From: Hyphomonas polymorpha PS728
GTDB taxonomy: Bacteria; Pseudomonadota; Alphaproteobacteria; Caulobacterales; Hyphomonadaceae
Direction: 5' to 3'
Assembly (NCBI RefSeq): GCF_000685315.1
Contig: NZ_ARYM01000009.1
Coordinates: 97,707-161,706 of the forward strand
DNA: 64,000 nucleotides
Of this stretch, positions 54,919-63,734 are shown piece by piece; position 1 is the first letter of the stretch, and every line of letters starts with the position of its first letter. Made by a program: the position numbers and the translations under genes. Under the pieces are notes generated by a model. The model did not search any database, was not told the DNA's origin, and was given only the letters and a program-made list of their open reading frames with translations.

Positions 54919-57219
54919 ATGATAGATGAATCGCCGATGTTCTTTGCCCGATCAACGTCAGACGCGTCGCAGAGAGACTGGCAGCTCCTGTGGGAGCATC
55001 TTCTGGGAGCTTCAGAACGGGCGGGAGTGTTTGGGGAGACCATCGGCATCCGACGCGCCGCCGAACAGGCCGGGCTTCTTCACGACCTTGGAAAGTATTC
55101 GGCGGACTTCCAGAAGCGACTGACAGACCCCCGAGTGCGGGCTGAGCACAGCACAGCGGGTGCCTGGCTTGCCTGGAATGACACAACGCCGGGTACGCTG
55201 ATCTTTCGCCAGCTGATCGCCTACGCCATCGCCGGACACCATGCCGGACTTGCCGATCGGATCGGCGAGCCCGCAGCCGGAGCGAGTCTTGAAGACCGAA
55301 TACGGCGATTTGGTCCGGGTACGCTTGATCCGGCCTGGCGATCCGAAATCAATCCGGACTTTGAGGGGATCACACCTGCCATCAAGCCAAATCCTGATCC
55401 GTCCACCAGAGGCTTCCAGCTTGCACTCCTCGGACGAATGCTATTTTCATGTCTTATCGACGCTGACCGCAAGGATGCTGAGGCGTTTTGCGTCCGCACC
55501 GGTAGTCAGGATGCAGACAGAGGCTGGCTCGCGCTTCAAGACATACTTCCGACTGTCATTGCAGTCTTCGAGAGCCGTATCGCTGGCTTCCAGCAGGACA
55601 CTCCCGTCAACGAACTGAGGGCCGAAATCCTCACGCACACACGCGCACAGGCCGGGCGCGGGCCGGGGCTTTACACGTTCACGGTTCCGACCGGTGGCGG
55701 CAAGACGCTGGCATCTCTTGGCTTCGCGCTTGATCATGCGCGGGCGCATGGGTTGCGCCGGATCATCTATGTAGCGCCGTTCACAGCCATTATCGATCAG
55801 ACCGCTGCGATCTATCGCGACATTTTTGGTGAGGATGGCGTGCTGGAGCATCATTCAGCTGTCGATGAGGAGGGCGCCCGCCCGGCGGACGCAAGTGAGA
55901 ATGAGAATATCCGCCGAGTTCAGCATGCGATGCAGGACTGGGTCGCGCCGGTTATCGTCACGACGAATGTTCAGTTGTTTGAAAGCCTATTTGCGGCGCT
56001 TCCGTCCAGATGCCGGAAACTGCACAGCATTGCGCACAGCGTGATCATTCTGGATGAAGCGCAGACCCTGCCGCGCCATCTGCTCGCGCCGTGCATGCGT
56101 GCGATCGACGAACTGACGCGCAATTATGGCTGCACAATCATCCTGTGTACGGCGACACAGCCTGCGCTCGACGTCCGGAATTTTCCGAAGCCCAAATCGG
56201 AAAAGCAGATGCAGCTGGGATTGGAGCTTGAGGGGCGGGAACTCGCTCCCGATCCAGCCCGGCTCGGGTGTGCGCTCCGCCGTGTCACGCTCCAGTTCGA
56301 TGGCGACCGGACGAATGGTGACCTTATCAAGGAGCTTCGCGATCGCGATCAGGGTCTGATCATCGTCAATTCCCGCAAGCATGCGCTGGCGCTGTATCGG
56401 GAGGCTGTCTCGGCGGGGCTTGATGGCCTCGTTCACCTCTCAACGCGGCAGTGCGGGCTGGATCGCAAGGCGATCCTGACTCGGGTCAGGTCGTGTCTCA
56501 GTGAGACACTACCCTGCCGTGTGATCGCAACATCGCTGGTGGAAGCGGGTGTCGATCTTGATTTCCCGCGTGTCTGGCGCGCGGCGGCGGGTCTCGACCA
56601 GATCGCGCAGGCAGCGGGCCGCTGCAATCGGGAGGGTAGGCGCGCTCCAGGGGACAGTGTCGTTTCCGTATTCGAGGCGCCGGACTTTCCTCCACCACCC
56701 GAGATCAGGAATCTCACTGGTGACCTGTCCCGCATTCTCAGCAAGCACCCTGACCTCTTTTCGCCTGAAGCGATGGAGGACTATTTCGGCGAGGTCTACT
56801 GGCGTGTCGGCCCGGAGGGGCTCGACCGGGAAGGCATTCTTGACATGCTTGGCCCTGTGGACCGCAGCGGCGTGCACTTTGCTTACCGCACGGCCGCGGA
56901 GAAATTCCGTATGATCGAAAGCGGCATGGTGCCGGTGATCATCGAGCGCGATGATAAGTCGGCCGAAGCGATCAGGCTGCTCGGGGTCGAAGCCATATCT
57001 TCCGGCAGGCTCGCGCGCGATCTCCAGCCATACATTGTGCAGGTTCCGCCCCGTGCCCGCGCCCGCCTTGTCTCCAATGGGCGCGCCGGCTTCGCACATC
57101 CTGCCCTTCGCGGCGATCAGTTTTGCGTCCTGACGGACTCAGGCCTCTATACAGCGGAGACGGGTCTGCTCTGGGAGGATGCGGATTTCCTTTCAACCGA
57201 AAGCCTGATGTGGAGCTGA
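54919..57219 (+). CDS. cas3: Type I-C Cas3 helicase-nuclease
   Basis: A 766-residue effector nuclease with fused HD and helicase domains. HD motif LLHDLGKYS (His55, Asp56) and GHHAG further on; Walker A PTGGGKTLASLG at about 256; DEAQ box ILDEAQTLP at about 378; motif VI region QAAGRCNREG. It degrades DNA opened by Cascade. Start choice is uncertain: the frame has GTG 54901, ATG 54919 and ATG 54937 (MFFARS, closest to family N-termini); none has a strong ribosome site. First gene of the operon. Confidence 0.93.
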   Translation: MIDESPMFFARSTSDASQRDWQLLWEHLLGASERAGVFGETIGIRRAAEQAGLLHDLGKYSADFQKRLTDPRVRAEHSTAGAWLAWNDTTPGTLIFRQLIAYAIAGHHAGLADRIGEPAAGASLEDRIRRFGPGTLDPAWRSEINPDFEGITPAIKPNPDPSTRGFQLALLGRMLFSCLIDADRKDAEAFCVRTGSQDADRGWLALQDILPTVIAVFESRIAGFQQDTPVNELRAEILTHTRAQAGRGPGLYTFTVPTGGGKTLASLGFALDHARAHGLRRIIYVAPFTAIIDQTAAIYRDIFGEDGVLEHHSAVDEEGARPADASENENIRRVQHAMQDWVAPVIVTTNVQLFESLFAALPSRCRKLHSIAHSVIILDEAQTLPRHLLAPCMRAIDELTRNYGCTIILCTATQPALDVRNFPKPKSEKQMQLGLELEGRELAPDPARLGCALRRVTLQFDGDRTNGDLIKELRDRDQGLIIVNSRKHALALYREAVSAGLDGLVHLSTRQCGLDRKAILTRVRSCLSETLPCRVIATSLVEAGVDLDFPRVWRAAAGLDQIAQAAGRCNREGRRAPGDSVVSVFEAPDFPPPPEIRNLTGDLSRILSKHPDLFSPEAMEDYFGEVYWRVGPEGLDREGILDMLGPVDRSGVHFAYRTAAEKFRMIESGMVPVIIERDDKSAEAIRLLGVEAISSGRLARDLQPYIVQVPPRARARLVSNGRAGFAHPALRGDQFCVLTDSGLYTAETGLLWEDADFLSTESLMWS

Positions 57220-57226
57220 GATCGAC

Positions 57227-57925
57227 ATGACATACGGTGTGAAACTGCTCGTGTCAGGCCCGAGGGCCTGTTTCACGCGGCCGGAAATGAAGGTCGAACG
57301 CGTATCTTATGACGTGATGACGCCTTCCGCCGCGCGCGGCATCCTCGAGGCGATCCACTGGAAGCCGGCGATCAGCTGGGTCGTCGACGCAATCCACGTT
57401 TTGAAGCCGATCCGGTTTCAGTCTCTCCGGCGCAACGAAGTTGGCTCCAAGGCGCCTGCCGGTTCAGTGAAGCAGGCGATGAATCGTGGCAACCTTGAGG
57501 GCCTCCAACTGATCGCCGACGAAGACCGCCAGCAGCGCGCGGCCACGATCCTGACTGATGTGGCCTATGTCATCGCGGCACATTTCGTCATGACGCCCAG
57601 GGCTGGTCCGGATGACAATGAAGGCAAGCACCTCGACACGTTCAACCGCCGCGCCGTGCGGGGGCAGTGTTTTCACCAGCCCTGCCTTGGCACGCGGGAG
57701 TTCGATGCGCGGTTTGAGCTGTTGGATTCCTCTGCGCCCCTGCCGCAGGCGGAGCCCACGCATCGCACGCCCGAGCTTGGGTTCGGCGTGCCACGCGATC
57801 TGGGCATAATGCTGTGGGATATCGCCCATCAGGAGAAGGGCAAGCCGTCCATGTTTTTCCGTGCCCGGCTGGAAGATGGCGTAATGCGTGTGCCGCAGCC
57901 GGGCTCCGCGGAGGTGTTGAAATGA
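57227..57925 (+). CDS. cas5c: Type I-C Cas5c (Cas5d), crRNA endoribonuclease
   Basis: A 232-residue Cas5 protein. It begins KLLVSGPRACFTRPEMKVERVSYDVMTPSAARGILEAI, with the typical Cas5 N-terminal ferredoxin fold and glycine-rich loop. In type I-C this protein replaces Cas6 and cuts pre-crRNA. RNFDTFNRRA-type and GTREFDARFEL segments are C-terminal family marks. It starts 7 bases after cas3 and overlaps cas8c by 4 bases. Confidence 0.93.
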   Translation: MTYGVKLLVSGPRACFTRPEMKVERVSYDVMTPSAARGILEAIHWKPAISWVVDAIHVLKPIRFQSLRRNEVGSKAPAGSVKQAMNRGNLEGLQLIADEDRQQRAATILTDVAYVIAAHFVMTPRAGPDDNEGKHLDTFNRRAVRGQCFHQPCLGTREFDARFELLDSSAPLPQAEPTHRTPELGFGVPRDLGIMLWDIAHQEKGKPSMFFRARLEDGVMRVPQPGSAEVLK

Positions 57926-59682
57926 CAATCCTTGCTTCGCTCGCCCGTGCTTATGAGCGCCTGCCGGACGCGCCTCCATTCGGGTATGCGACCGAGAAGA
58001 TTGGCTTCTGCGTCATTCTGACGCCCAACGGCGACGTAGCTCACGTCGTCGACCACCGCTCTATAGATGGGAAGCGCAATCCTGAATCCATGATTGTACC
58101 CGCTTGCCCGAAGAGGTCAGGGCAGACTCCGCGTCCGAATTTTTTGTGGGACAACATCAATTATTCGCTCGGCGCCGGAAAGCTCTCCGACAAGAACGAC
58201 AAGCGGTTTGATGCCTTCCGCGACAAGCACCTGGCCTATCTATCCGATCTGAAAGACTCTGAGATCGAAGCCTTCTGTGCCTTTTTGCGCAAATGGGATC
58301 CGCCTGATGTGCTTCGACACTTCCCAGCTGGCGACCTGCCAACGAGCGGAATCGTGTTCGCCTCTTCCGGCAGCTATCGGGATCACTTCCTGCACCAAAA
58401 CCCCGCTGCCAGGTCGGTCTGGGAACGCGTGAGGCTCTCGTGGGTTACCGTTGAGGGTAAGAGCGCGGCACCCGCGATTTGTCTGGTGAGCGGCGCTTCT
58501 TCAGAAATTGCCCGCACTCACCCGCCGATCAAGGGTATGTCCGGTTTTGGCGGGAAGAGTGAAATGGCGCTTGTCTCCTTCAACGACGATTCCTACGAAT
58601 CCTATGGCCACTCACAGGGCGACAATGCTCCCGTCTCGGAAGCCGCTGCGTTTGCCTACACGACTGCGCTGAACACCTTCCTCGCGAAGGGCAGCCGGAA
58701 TCGCATCCAGATCGGCGATGCCTCCACGGTCTTCTGGGCGGATGCGTCGGATGCGGAGACGGCAGAAGCGGCTGTCGAGACATATGGCGGCTGGTTCGAC
58801 ACTTCGATTGACGAAGGGATTCAGTCCGAAAGGGTCCGCGCCGTGCTGGAAGGCCTGCGTAAGGGCCGCCCATTGGGAGAACTCGACCCGCAGCTTGAAG
58901 CCGGAGTTCGTTTCTACGTCCTTGGCCTCGCGCCGAATGCGGCGCGGATTTCGATCCGCTTCTGGTTTGAGAGCGACTTTGCGGACCTTGCACGGAATTA
59001 CCAGCGCTTCACGGCGGACATGGATATCGAGCCACCGCCGAGAAATCCGTTTCCGCCCATCTGGCAGTACCTAGTTGAAACAGCCGTCCTGAAGAAGCGC
59101 GAAAACGTACCTCCCTATCTCGCTGGGGAATGGATGCGCGCAATCCTGACCGGCAACCGCTATCCGCTCACTTTGCTCACCACCGTGCTGATGCGCATCC
59201 GCGCCGACGGAGAGGTCAATGCGCTCCGCGCGGCCTTGCTCAAGGCCGTTCTCACCCGGAACTTTGAACGAAAGGACACACCCGTGGCACTGGACCCGGA
59301 CTTCAAGGACAAAGGCTACCTTCTGGGACGCCTGTTCGCCGTCTATGAACGCATACAGGAAGCCGCGCTCGGACGCAGCGTGAATGCGACGATCAAGGAC
59401 AAGTTCTATGGCTCGGCATCGGCGCAGCCGCGAAAGGTATTCTCCGCCATCGACCGAAATTCGGCCAATCACCTGTCAAAGGTAGCCAAACAGGCACCCG
59501 GTTACAAAGTGACGCTTGAGCGTACCCTGTCCGACATCATGGGGAGCCTCAGCCCGGCCGATGATCCATTTCCAGCTTCGCTGTCTGCGCAGGAACAGGC
59601 CCTGTTCGGCCTCGGTTACTACCACCAGAGAAGCGCATTCTTCCAATCAAGTGACAAGGACGCATCGGAGACCGCTCAATGA
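57922..59682 (+). CDS. cas8c: Type I-C Cas8c (Csd1) large subunit
   Basis: A 586-residue Csd1-family protein. ILASLARAYERLP at the N-terminus, PACPKRSGQTPRPNFLWDNINYSLG and GASSEIARTHPPIKGMSGFGGKSEMALVSFN are hallmark stretches. It recognises PAM and helps open the target in the Cascade complex; a C-terminal product from an internal start supplies small subunit (Cas11c) in other type I-C systems. Overlaps cas5c and cas7c by 4 bases each. Confidence 0.93.
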   Translation: MTILASLARAYERLPDAPPFGYATEKIGFCVILTPNGDVAHVVDHRSIDGKRNPESMIVPACPKRSGQTPRPNFLWDNINYSLGAGKLSDKNDKRFDAFRDKHLAYLSDLKDSEIEAFCAFLRKWDPPDVLRHFPAGDLPTSGIVFASSGSYRDHFLHQNPAARSVWERVRLSWVTVEGKSAAPAICLVSGASSEIARTHPPIKGMSGFGGKSEMALVSFNDDSYESYGHSQGDNAPVSEAAAFAYTTALNTFLAKGSRNRIQIGDASTVFWADASDAETAEAAVETYGGWFDTSIDEGIQSERVRAVLEGLRKGRPLGELDPQLEAGVRFYVLGLAPNAARISIRFWFESDFADLARNYQRFTADMDIEPPPRNPFPPIWQYLVETAVLKKRENVPPYLAGEWMRAILTGNRYPLTLLTTVLMRIRADGEVNALRAALLKAVLTRNFERKDTPVALDPDFKDKGYLLGRLFAVYERIQEAALGRSVNATIKDKFYGSASAQPRKVFSAIDRNSANHLSKVAKQAPGYKVTLERTLSDIMGSLSPADDPFPASLSAQEQALFGLGYYHQRSAFFQSSDKDASETAQ

Positions 59683-60632
59683 CCACCATCACCAACCGCT
59701 ACGATTTCGTGCTCCTGTTCGACGTCACCAATGGAAATCCGAACGGTGATCCCGACGCTGGAAATCTGCCGCGCCTTGATCCGGAGACCAATCATGGCCT
59801 CGTTTCGGATGTCTGCCTGAAGCGTAAGGTAAGGAACTATGTCGAGCTCGCACATGCCGGTGCAGACGGGCGCCACATCTACGTCCAGGACGGCTCGATC
59901 CTCAACGATAGGCACCGTATGGGTTATCGGGCGATCCGTCCGGGCGACGACAAGGTCGATAAGGACGCAAAGCTCAATCCGAAAGACGATACGGAGGCGG
60001 ACAAGCTCCGTGGCTGGATGTGCGCCAATTTCTATGACGTTCGTTCGTTCGGGGCTGTCATGTCGACGGGCGTTAACTGCGGACAGGTGCGCGGACCTGT
60101 GCAGATGACCTTTGCCTCATCCATTGAGCCCATCGTACCTTCCGAAGTCTCGATTACCCGCATGGCGGCCACTAACGAGAAGGAAAAGAAGGAGCGTCAG
60201 GAGGGCGATGATGGCGACGCCCGCAGCGACAACCGCACCATGGGCCGCAAGCACATCGTGCCTTACGGTCTCTACCGGGCGCATGGCTTCATTTCGGCCA
60301 AGCTCGCTGAGCGCACCGGCTTTTGCGATGACGATCTTGGCCTTCTGATGGAAGCGCTGGAGAATATGTTTGAGCATGACCGATCCGCCGCGCGCGGCGA
60401 GATGGCAACGCGCAAGCTGATCGTATTCAAGCATGACAGTGCGCTGGGCAATGCAAAGGCGCACGACCTGTTCGACCGTGTCCATGTCGGGCGCAATGTT
60501 GGCGGGGAGTTCCGTAACCCGGATGATGCAGGGCTCGGCAATCTGCCGCCTGCACGGAAGTATGCGGACTATCTGGTGCAGATTCACCGCGAAGGCATGC
60601 CCGAGGGTGTCGAGATCATCGAGCGGCTGTGA
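59679..60632 (+). CDS. cas7c: Type I-C Cas7c (Csd2) backbone subunit
   Basis: A 317-residue Cas7 protein. YDFVLLFDVTNGNPNGDPDAGNLPR is the characteristic Csd2 N-terminus; RSFGAVMSTGVNCGQVRGPVQ and TMGRKHIVPYGLYRAHGF follow. Several copies line the crRNA in Cascade. Overlaps cas8c by 4 bases and the cas4 start by 4 bases (GTGA). Confidence 0.95.
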   Translation: MTTITNRYDFVLLFDVTNGNPNGDPDAGNLPRLDPETNHGLVSDVCLKRKVRNYVELAHAGADGRHIYVQDGSILNDRHRMGYRAIRPGDDKVDKDAKLNPKDDTEADKLRGWMCANFYDVRSFGAVMSTGVNCGQVRGPVQMTFASSIEPIVPSEVSITRMAATNEKEKKERQEGDDGDARSDNRTMGRKHIVPYGLYRAHGFISAKLAERTGFCDDDLGLLMEALENMFEHDRSAARGEMATRKLIVFKHDSALGNAKAHDLFDRVHVGRNVGGEFRNPDDAGLGNLPPARKYADYLVQIHREGMPEGVEIIERL

Positions 60633-61342
60633 TTGTGGGCATAGGTTCGCCTTCTCCCGAAGCCGGCGCACTTGCCGGCAGCGAGGCAGATGGCGAGCCC
60701 ATTCCCATCTCCGCAATCCAGCACGCAGTCTATTGCCTGCGGCAAGCCGCCCTGATCCATCTGGAGCGGCTCTGGGCGGAAAACCGCCTGACCGCCGAAG
60801 GGCATGTCCTGCATCTGGCCTCAGACGAAGCTGGAAGCCGGAAGGTCAGGGGTGTCAGACGTGTGTCTGCCCTGCACCTGGCGTCCCGCCGTCTCGGCAT
60901 CGCCGGTGTGGCAGACCTCGTAGAGTTTCGCGCGGCGCCTGACGGCCGCGAGACGCCCTATCCCGTCGAGATCAAGCGCGGCAGGCCCAAGCTGTACAGG
61001 GCAGATGAAGCCCAGCTTTGCGCGCAGGCGCTGTGCCTGGAGGAGATGACGGGTCGCCCCGTGCCGGAAGGCGCGCTTTTCTACGCCGAGACGCGGCGGC
61101 GGACGGTTGTGCCTTTTGATGCTGAACTCCGGACTCTGACAGAAGGCACGATCTGCAAACTCCAGGAAGTCTTTGCGAGTGCGCGGACGCCGCCCGCCGT
61201 CTATAGCGCTGCGCTCTGCCGCGCCTGTTCCCTCAGCGCGCTTTGCCGTCCGAGGCTGGTGGCAAAATCCGCCCTCGGATGGCGCGCGCGTGCACTGGCG
61301 GCGGCGCTGGGTGGGGAAAGCGGCGGTGAGGGGGGTGCATGA
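60629..61342 (+). CDS. cas4: Cas4 nuclease, type I-C
   Basis: A 237-residue RecB-like nuclease that trims prespacers and sets PAM-directed orientation. The Fe-S cysteines are Cys36 (VYCLRQ) and three in CRACSLSALC near the C-terminus. Nuclease motifs GVADLVEF, YPVEIKRG and QLCAQALCLEE are intact. It starts with GTG inside the cas7c stop. The N-terminal about 25 residues are longer than in many Cas4 proteins. Confidence 0.92.
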   Translation: MIVGIGSPSPEAGALAGSEADGEPIPISAIQHAVYCLRQAALIHLERLWAENRLTAEGHVLHLASDEAGSRKVRGVRRVSALHLASRRLGIAGVADLVEFRAAPDGRETPYPVEIKRGRPKLYRADEAQLCAQALCLEEMTGRPVPEGALFYAETRRRTVVPFDAELRTLTEGTICKLQEVFASARTPPAVYSAALCRACSLSALCRPRLVAKSALGWRARALAAALGGESGGEGGA

Positions 61343-62379
61343 AGAAACTGCTGAATACCCTGTATGTCACCACGGAATGGGCGAGCCTGCACAAAGAAGG
61401 CGAGAATGTCGTTGCGCGCATCGATGACGAGCCGGACCGCCGGGCCCCGCTTCATCTGCTCTCCTCGATCGTCACTTTCGGCTCAATTTCCATATCGCCC
61501 GCTCTTATCGGCGCTTGTGCGGGCGCGGGCATATCTATCGCGCTGCTCGACCGCGTTGGCCGGTTTCAGGCACGGATCGAAGGCCCCTCGGCTGGAAATG
61601 TGCTGCTGCGTCGCGCGCAGTATCGCGCCGCGGAATCGGAAGCAGGTGTCGAGATCGTCCGAAGCATCCTGCTCGGAAAGCTTGCCAATCAGAGAGGTGT
61701 GTTGTTGCGCGCATTGCGCGATCATGGCGGCAGTATGCAGACTGAGGCACGCGACGCGGTTGCTGCAGCGGCCCGCCGGCTGGAACTCATGCTGCGGGGC
61801 GCGATCCTTCAGGCTACGTGCATTGACACCCTTCGCGGCCATGAGGGCGACGCAAGCCGGCTGTATTTCAGCGTTTTCAACAAGCTGATCCGCTCGCCGG
61901 ATGGTGAGATGACATTCAAAGGACGGTCGAGACGCCCGCCGCTCGACCCGGTCAATGCGCTGCTGTCATTTCTGTATGTGTTACTGACGCATGATTGCCG
62001 CAGCGCGCTGGAAGGTGTTGGGCTGGATCCTGCAGTTGGGTTTCTGCACCGGGATCGGCCGGGCCGGCCTAGCCTCGCCCTTGACCTCGTGGAAGAATTG
62101 CGCCCGGCGCTCGCAGACCGGCTTGCCCTGTCGCTTATCAACCGTCGGCAGCTGCGGGCAAGCGACTTCACGACAAGCGACAGCGGAGCTGTCTTTCTAT
62201 CCGATGACGCTCGCAAGACAGTCCTGACTGCCTGGCAGGAACGCAAACGGGAGGAGCGATTGCACGATTTTGTCGGGGAACGCGCGCCGATCGGTTTGAT
62301 GCCGCACCTGCAGGCGCTTCTCCTCGCGCGACACCTGCGCGGCGATATTGACGGCTACCCACCCCTGTTCTGGAAATGA
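61339..62379 (+). CDS. cas1: Cas1 integrase, type I-C
   Basis: A 346-residue Cas1. Metal-binding residues are Glu169 (GHEGDASRLYF), His237 (GFLHRDRPGRPSLALD) and Asp249. With Cas2 and Cas4 it inserts new spacers next to the leader. Overlaps cas4 by 4 bases; all catalytic residues are intact, so it could be active if an array is available. Confidence 0.96.
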   Translation: MKKLLNTLYVTTEWASLHKEGENVVARIDDEPDRRAPLHLLSSIVTFGSISISPALIGACAGAGISIALLDRVGRFQARIEGPSAGNVLLRRAQYRAAESEAGVEIVRSILLGKLANQRGVLLRALRDHGGSMQTEARDAVAAAARRLELMLRGAILQATCIDTLRGHEGDASRLYFSVFNKLIRSPDGEMTFKGRSRRPPLDPVNALLSFLYVLLTHDCRSALEGVGLDPAVGFLHRDRPGRPSLALDLVEELRPALADRLALSLINRRQLRASDFTTSDSGAVFLSDDARKTVLTAWQERKREERLHDFVGERAPIGLMPHLQALLLARHLRGDIDGYPPLFWK

Positions 62380-62388
62380 GGCTGTGTC

Positions 62389-62679
62389 ATGATGGTGCTG
62401 GTAACCTATGATGTGCGTAGTTCGACGCCGGGGGGCGCACGGCGGCTGAGGCGGATCGCAAAGTCATGCCAGGACTTCGGGCAGCGGGTGCAGTATTCGG
62501 TGTTTGAGATCGAGGTGGATCCTCACCAATGGGTCCGGCTGAAAACCAGACTGGAGGCGCAAATTGATTCGGCAGAGGACAGTCTGCGGTATTACTATCT
62601 CGGATCAAACTGGGAGCGGCGCGTCGAGCATGTCGGGGCCAAGCCCGCGCAGGATTTGAATGGTCCGCTGATCTTCTGA
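62389..62679 (+). CDS. cas2: Cas2, type I-C
   Basis: A 96-residue Cas2 of the ferredoxin fold (VLVTYDVRSSTPGGARRLRRIAK; Asp8 at the conserved position). YSVFEIEVDP is the second conserved strand. It starts 10 bases after cas1. It is the last gene of the operon; the leader remnant begins directly after it. Confidence 0.95.
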   Translation: MMVLVTYDVRSSTPGGARRLRRIAKSCQDFGQRVQYSVFEIEVDPHQWVRLKTRLEAQIDSAEDSLRYYYLGSNWERRVEHVGAKPAQDLNGPLIF

Positions 62680-62867
62680 CTACCATTTAATGGGAGTGGC
62701 GCGAACCATAAGCGTGCCGCATTCGGCCGGCAGGTTCGCGCTTGGTTCAACCTGCTGAAAACTAGCGGAAAGTTATGAGATTCACGGCGTTCTGCCGCGG
62801 CGAATGCCGGCAAAGCGACGCGGTTCGCGCACGACTTGGCTATTGTTGTTTGTTTTCTTGGAGGTAA
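62680..62867 (+). promoter_or_regulatory. Probable CRISPR leader remnant
   Basis: About 188 bases with no gene between cas2 and the IS21 end. GCGCGAACC (62699-62707) is complementary to GGTTCGCGC (62733-62741), and GGTTCGCGC recurs at 62822-62830. The last 25 bases are T/G-rich (CTATTGTTGTTTGTTTTC). GCGCGAACC/GGTTCGCGC arms and such a T-rich end recall other type I-C leaders. No repeat unit is visible before the IS. Confidence 0.6.
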
Positions 62868-62881
62868 TGTTGATTTCTGCT

Positions 62882-62918
62882 GAGAACTGACCCGGGATTT
62901 CCATCGAGAACTGACCCG
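62882..62918. repeat. IS21 terminal tandem repeats
   Basis: GAGAACTGACCCG occurs twice, at 62882-62894 and 62906-62918, 24 bases apart. IS21 family ends carry such multiple transposase-binding repeats. Confidence 0.82.
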
Positions 62919-62951
62919 CCTTTTCACTATCTTTCGGGTTTCATTTCCGGG

Positions 62952-63734
62952 TCAAGATGATGCCTTCTCCTTTTTCGATTTCGGTTTCTGCGCCGAGCTG
63001 TTCTTGAACCGGAAGCTATCATTCCCGGTTTCGAGGATGTGGCAGTGATGGGTGAGGCGATCGAGCAGCGCGGTTGTCATTTTCGCATCGCCGAACACGC
63101 TGGCCCACTCGCTGAAGCTCAGATTGGTCGTGATGACGACGCTGGTGCGCTCGTAGAGTTTGCTCAGCAGATGGAACAGGAGCGCGCCGCCTGATGCGCT
63201 GAACGGCAGGTAGCCAAGCTCGTCGAGGATTACGAGATCGGAGTGGATCAGACGGTTCGCGATCTGACCGGTTCGCCCTTGAGCCTTTTCCTGCTCGAGT
63301 GCGTTGACCAGCTCGACGGTTGAGAAGAACCGGACACGGCGTCGATAGTGCTCGATCGCATGTACGCCGAGCGCCGTTGCGATATGCGTCTTGCCGGTGC
63401 CCGGACCGCCGACCAGGACGATATTGTCGGCCACATCGATAAAGTCACAGCGATGAAGCTGGCGGACGAGGGCTTCATTGATTTCGCTGCTGGCAAAGTC
63501 GAAGCCCGCAAGGTCGCGGTAAGCGGGGAACCGGGCGCTCTTAAGCTGGTAGGCCACAGACCGCACTTCCCGTTCTGCGGTTTCGGCTTTCAGGAGCTGG
63601 GACAGCATCGGGATTGCCGACTCGAACGCGGGCGAGCCCTGAGCCATGAGATCAGTGACGGCCTGCGCCATCCCGTGCATCTTCAGGCCGCGCAACATGA
63701 CGACGATCGCGCCGCTTGCTGGGTCATGACGCAT
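62952..63734 (-). CDS. istB: IS21-family ATPase IstB
   Basis: A 260-residue AAA+ transposition helper. Walker [10 protein letters not shown] at 109-117; Walker [26 protein letters not shown] near the N-terminus and [19 protein letters not shown] are family segments. It activates the IstA transposase. Its ATG at 63734 overlaps the istA stop region (istA ends at 63724), so the longer frame is rejected. Confidence 0.95.
   Translation of the reverse strand: MRHDPASGAIVVMLRGLKMHGMAQAVTDLMAQGSPAFESAIPMLSQLLKAETAEREVRSVAYQLKSARFPAYRDLAGFDFASSEINEALVRQLHRCDFIDVADNIVLVGGPGTGKTHIATALGVHAIEHYRRRVRFFSTVELVNALEQEKAQGRTGQIANRLIHSDLVILDELGYLPFSASGGALLFHLLSKLYERTSVVITTNLSFSEWASVFGDAKMTTALLDRLTHHCHILETGNDSFRFKNSSAQKPKSKKEKASS

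Noticed and set aside
54711..55049. 112-residue minus-strand frame overlapping the cas3 start
   Set aside because: It overlaps the cas3 N-terminus by over 100 bases, has no ribosome site or family, and would occupy the cas promoter region.
62680..62867. CRISPR repeats directly after cas2
   Set aside because: I looked for a repeated 30-37 base unit with the usual type I-C GTCGC...GATTGAAAC pattern and found none. Only the short GCGCGAACC motif recurs.
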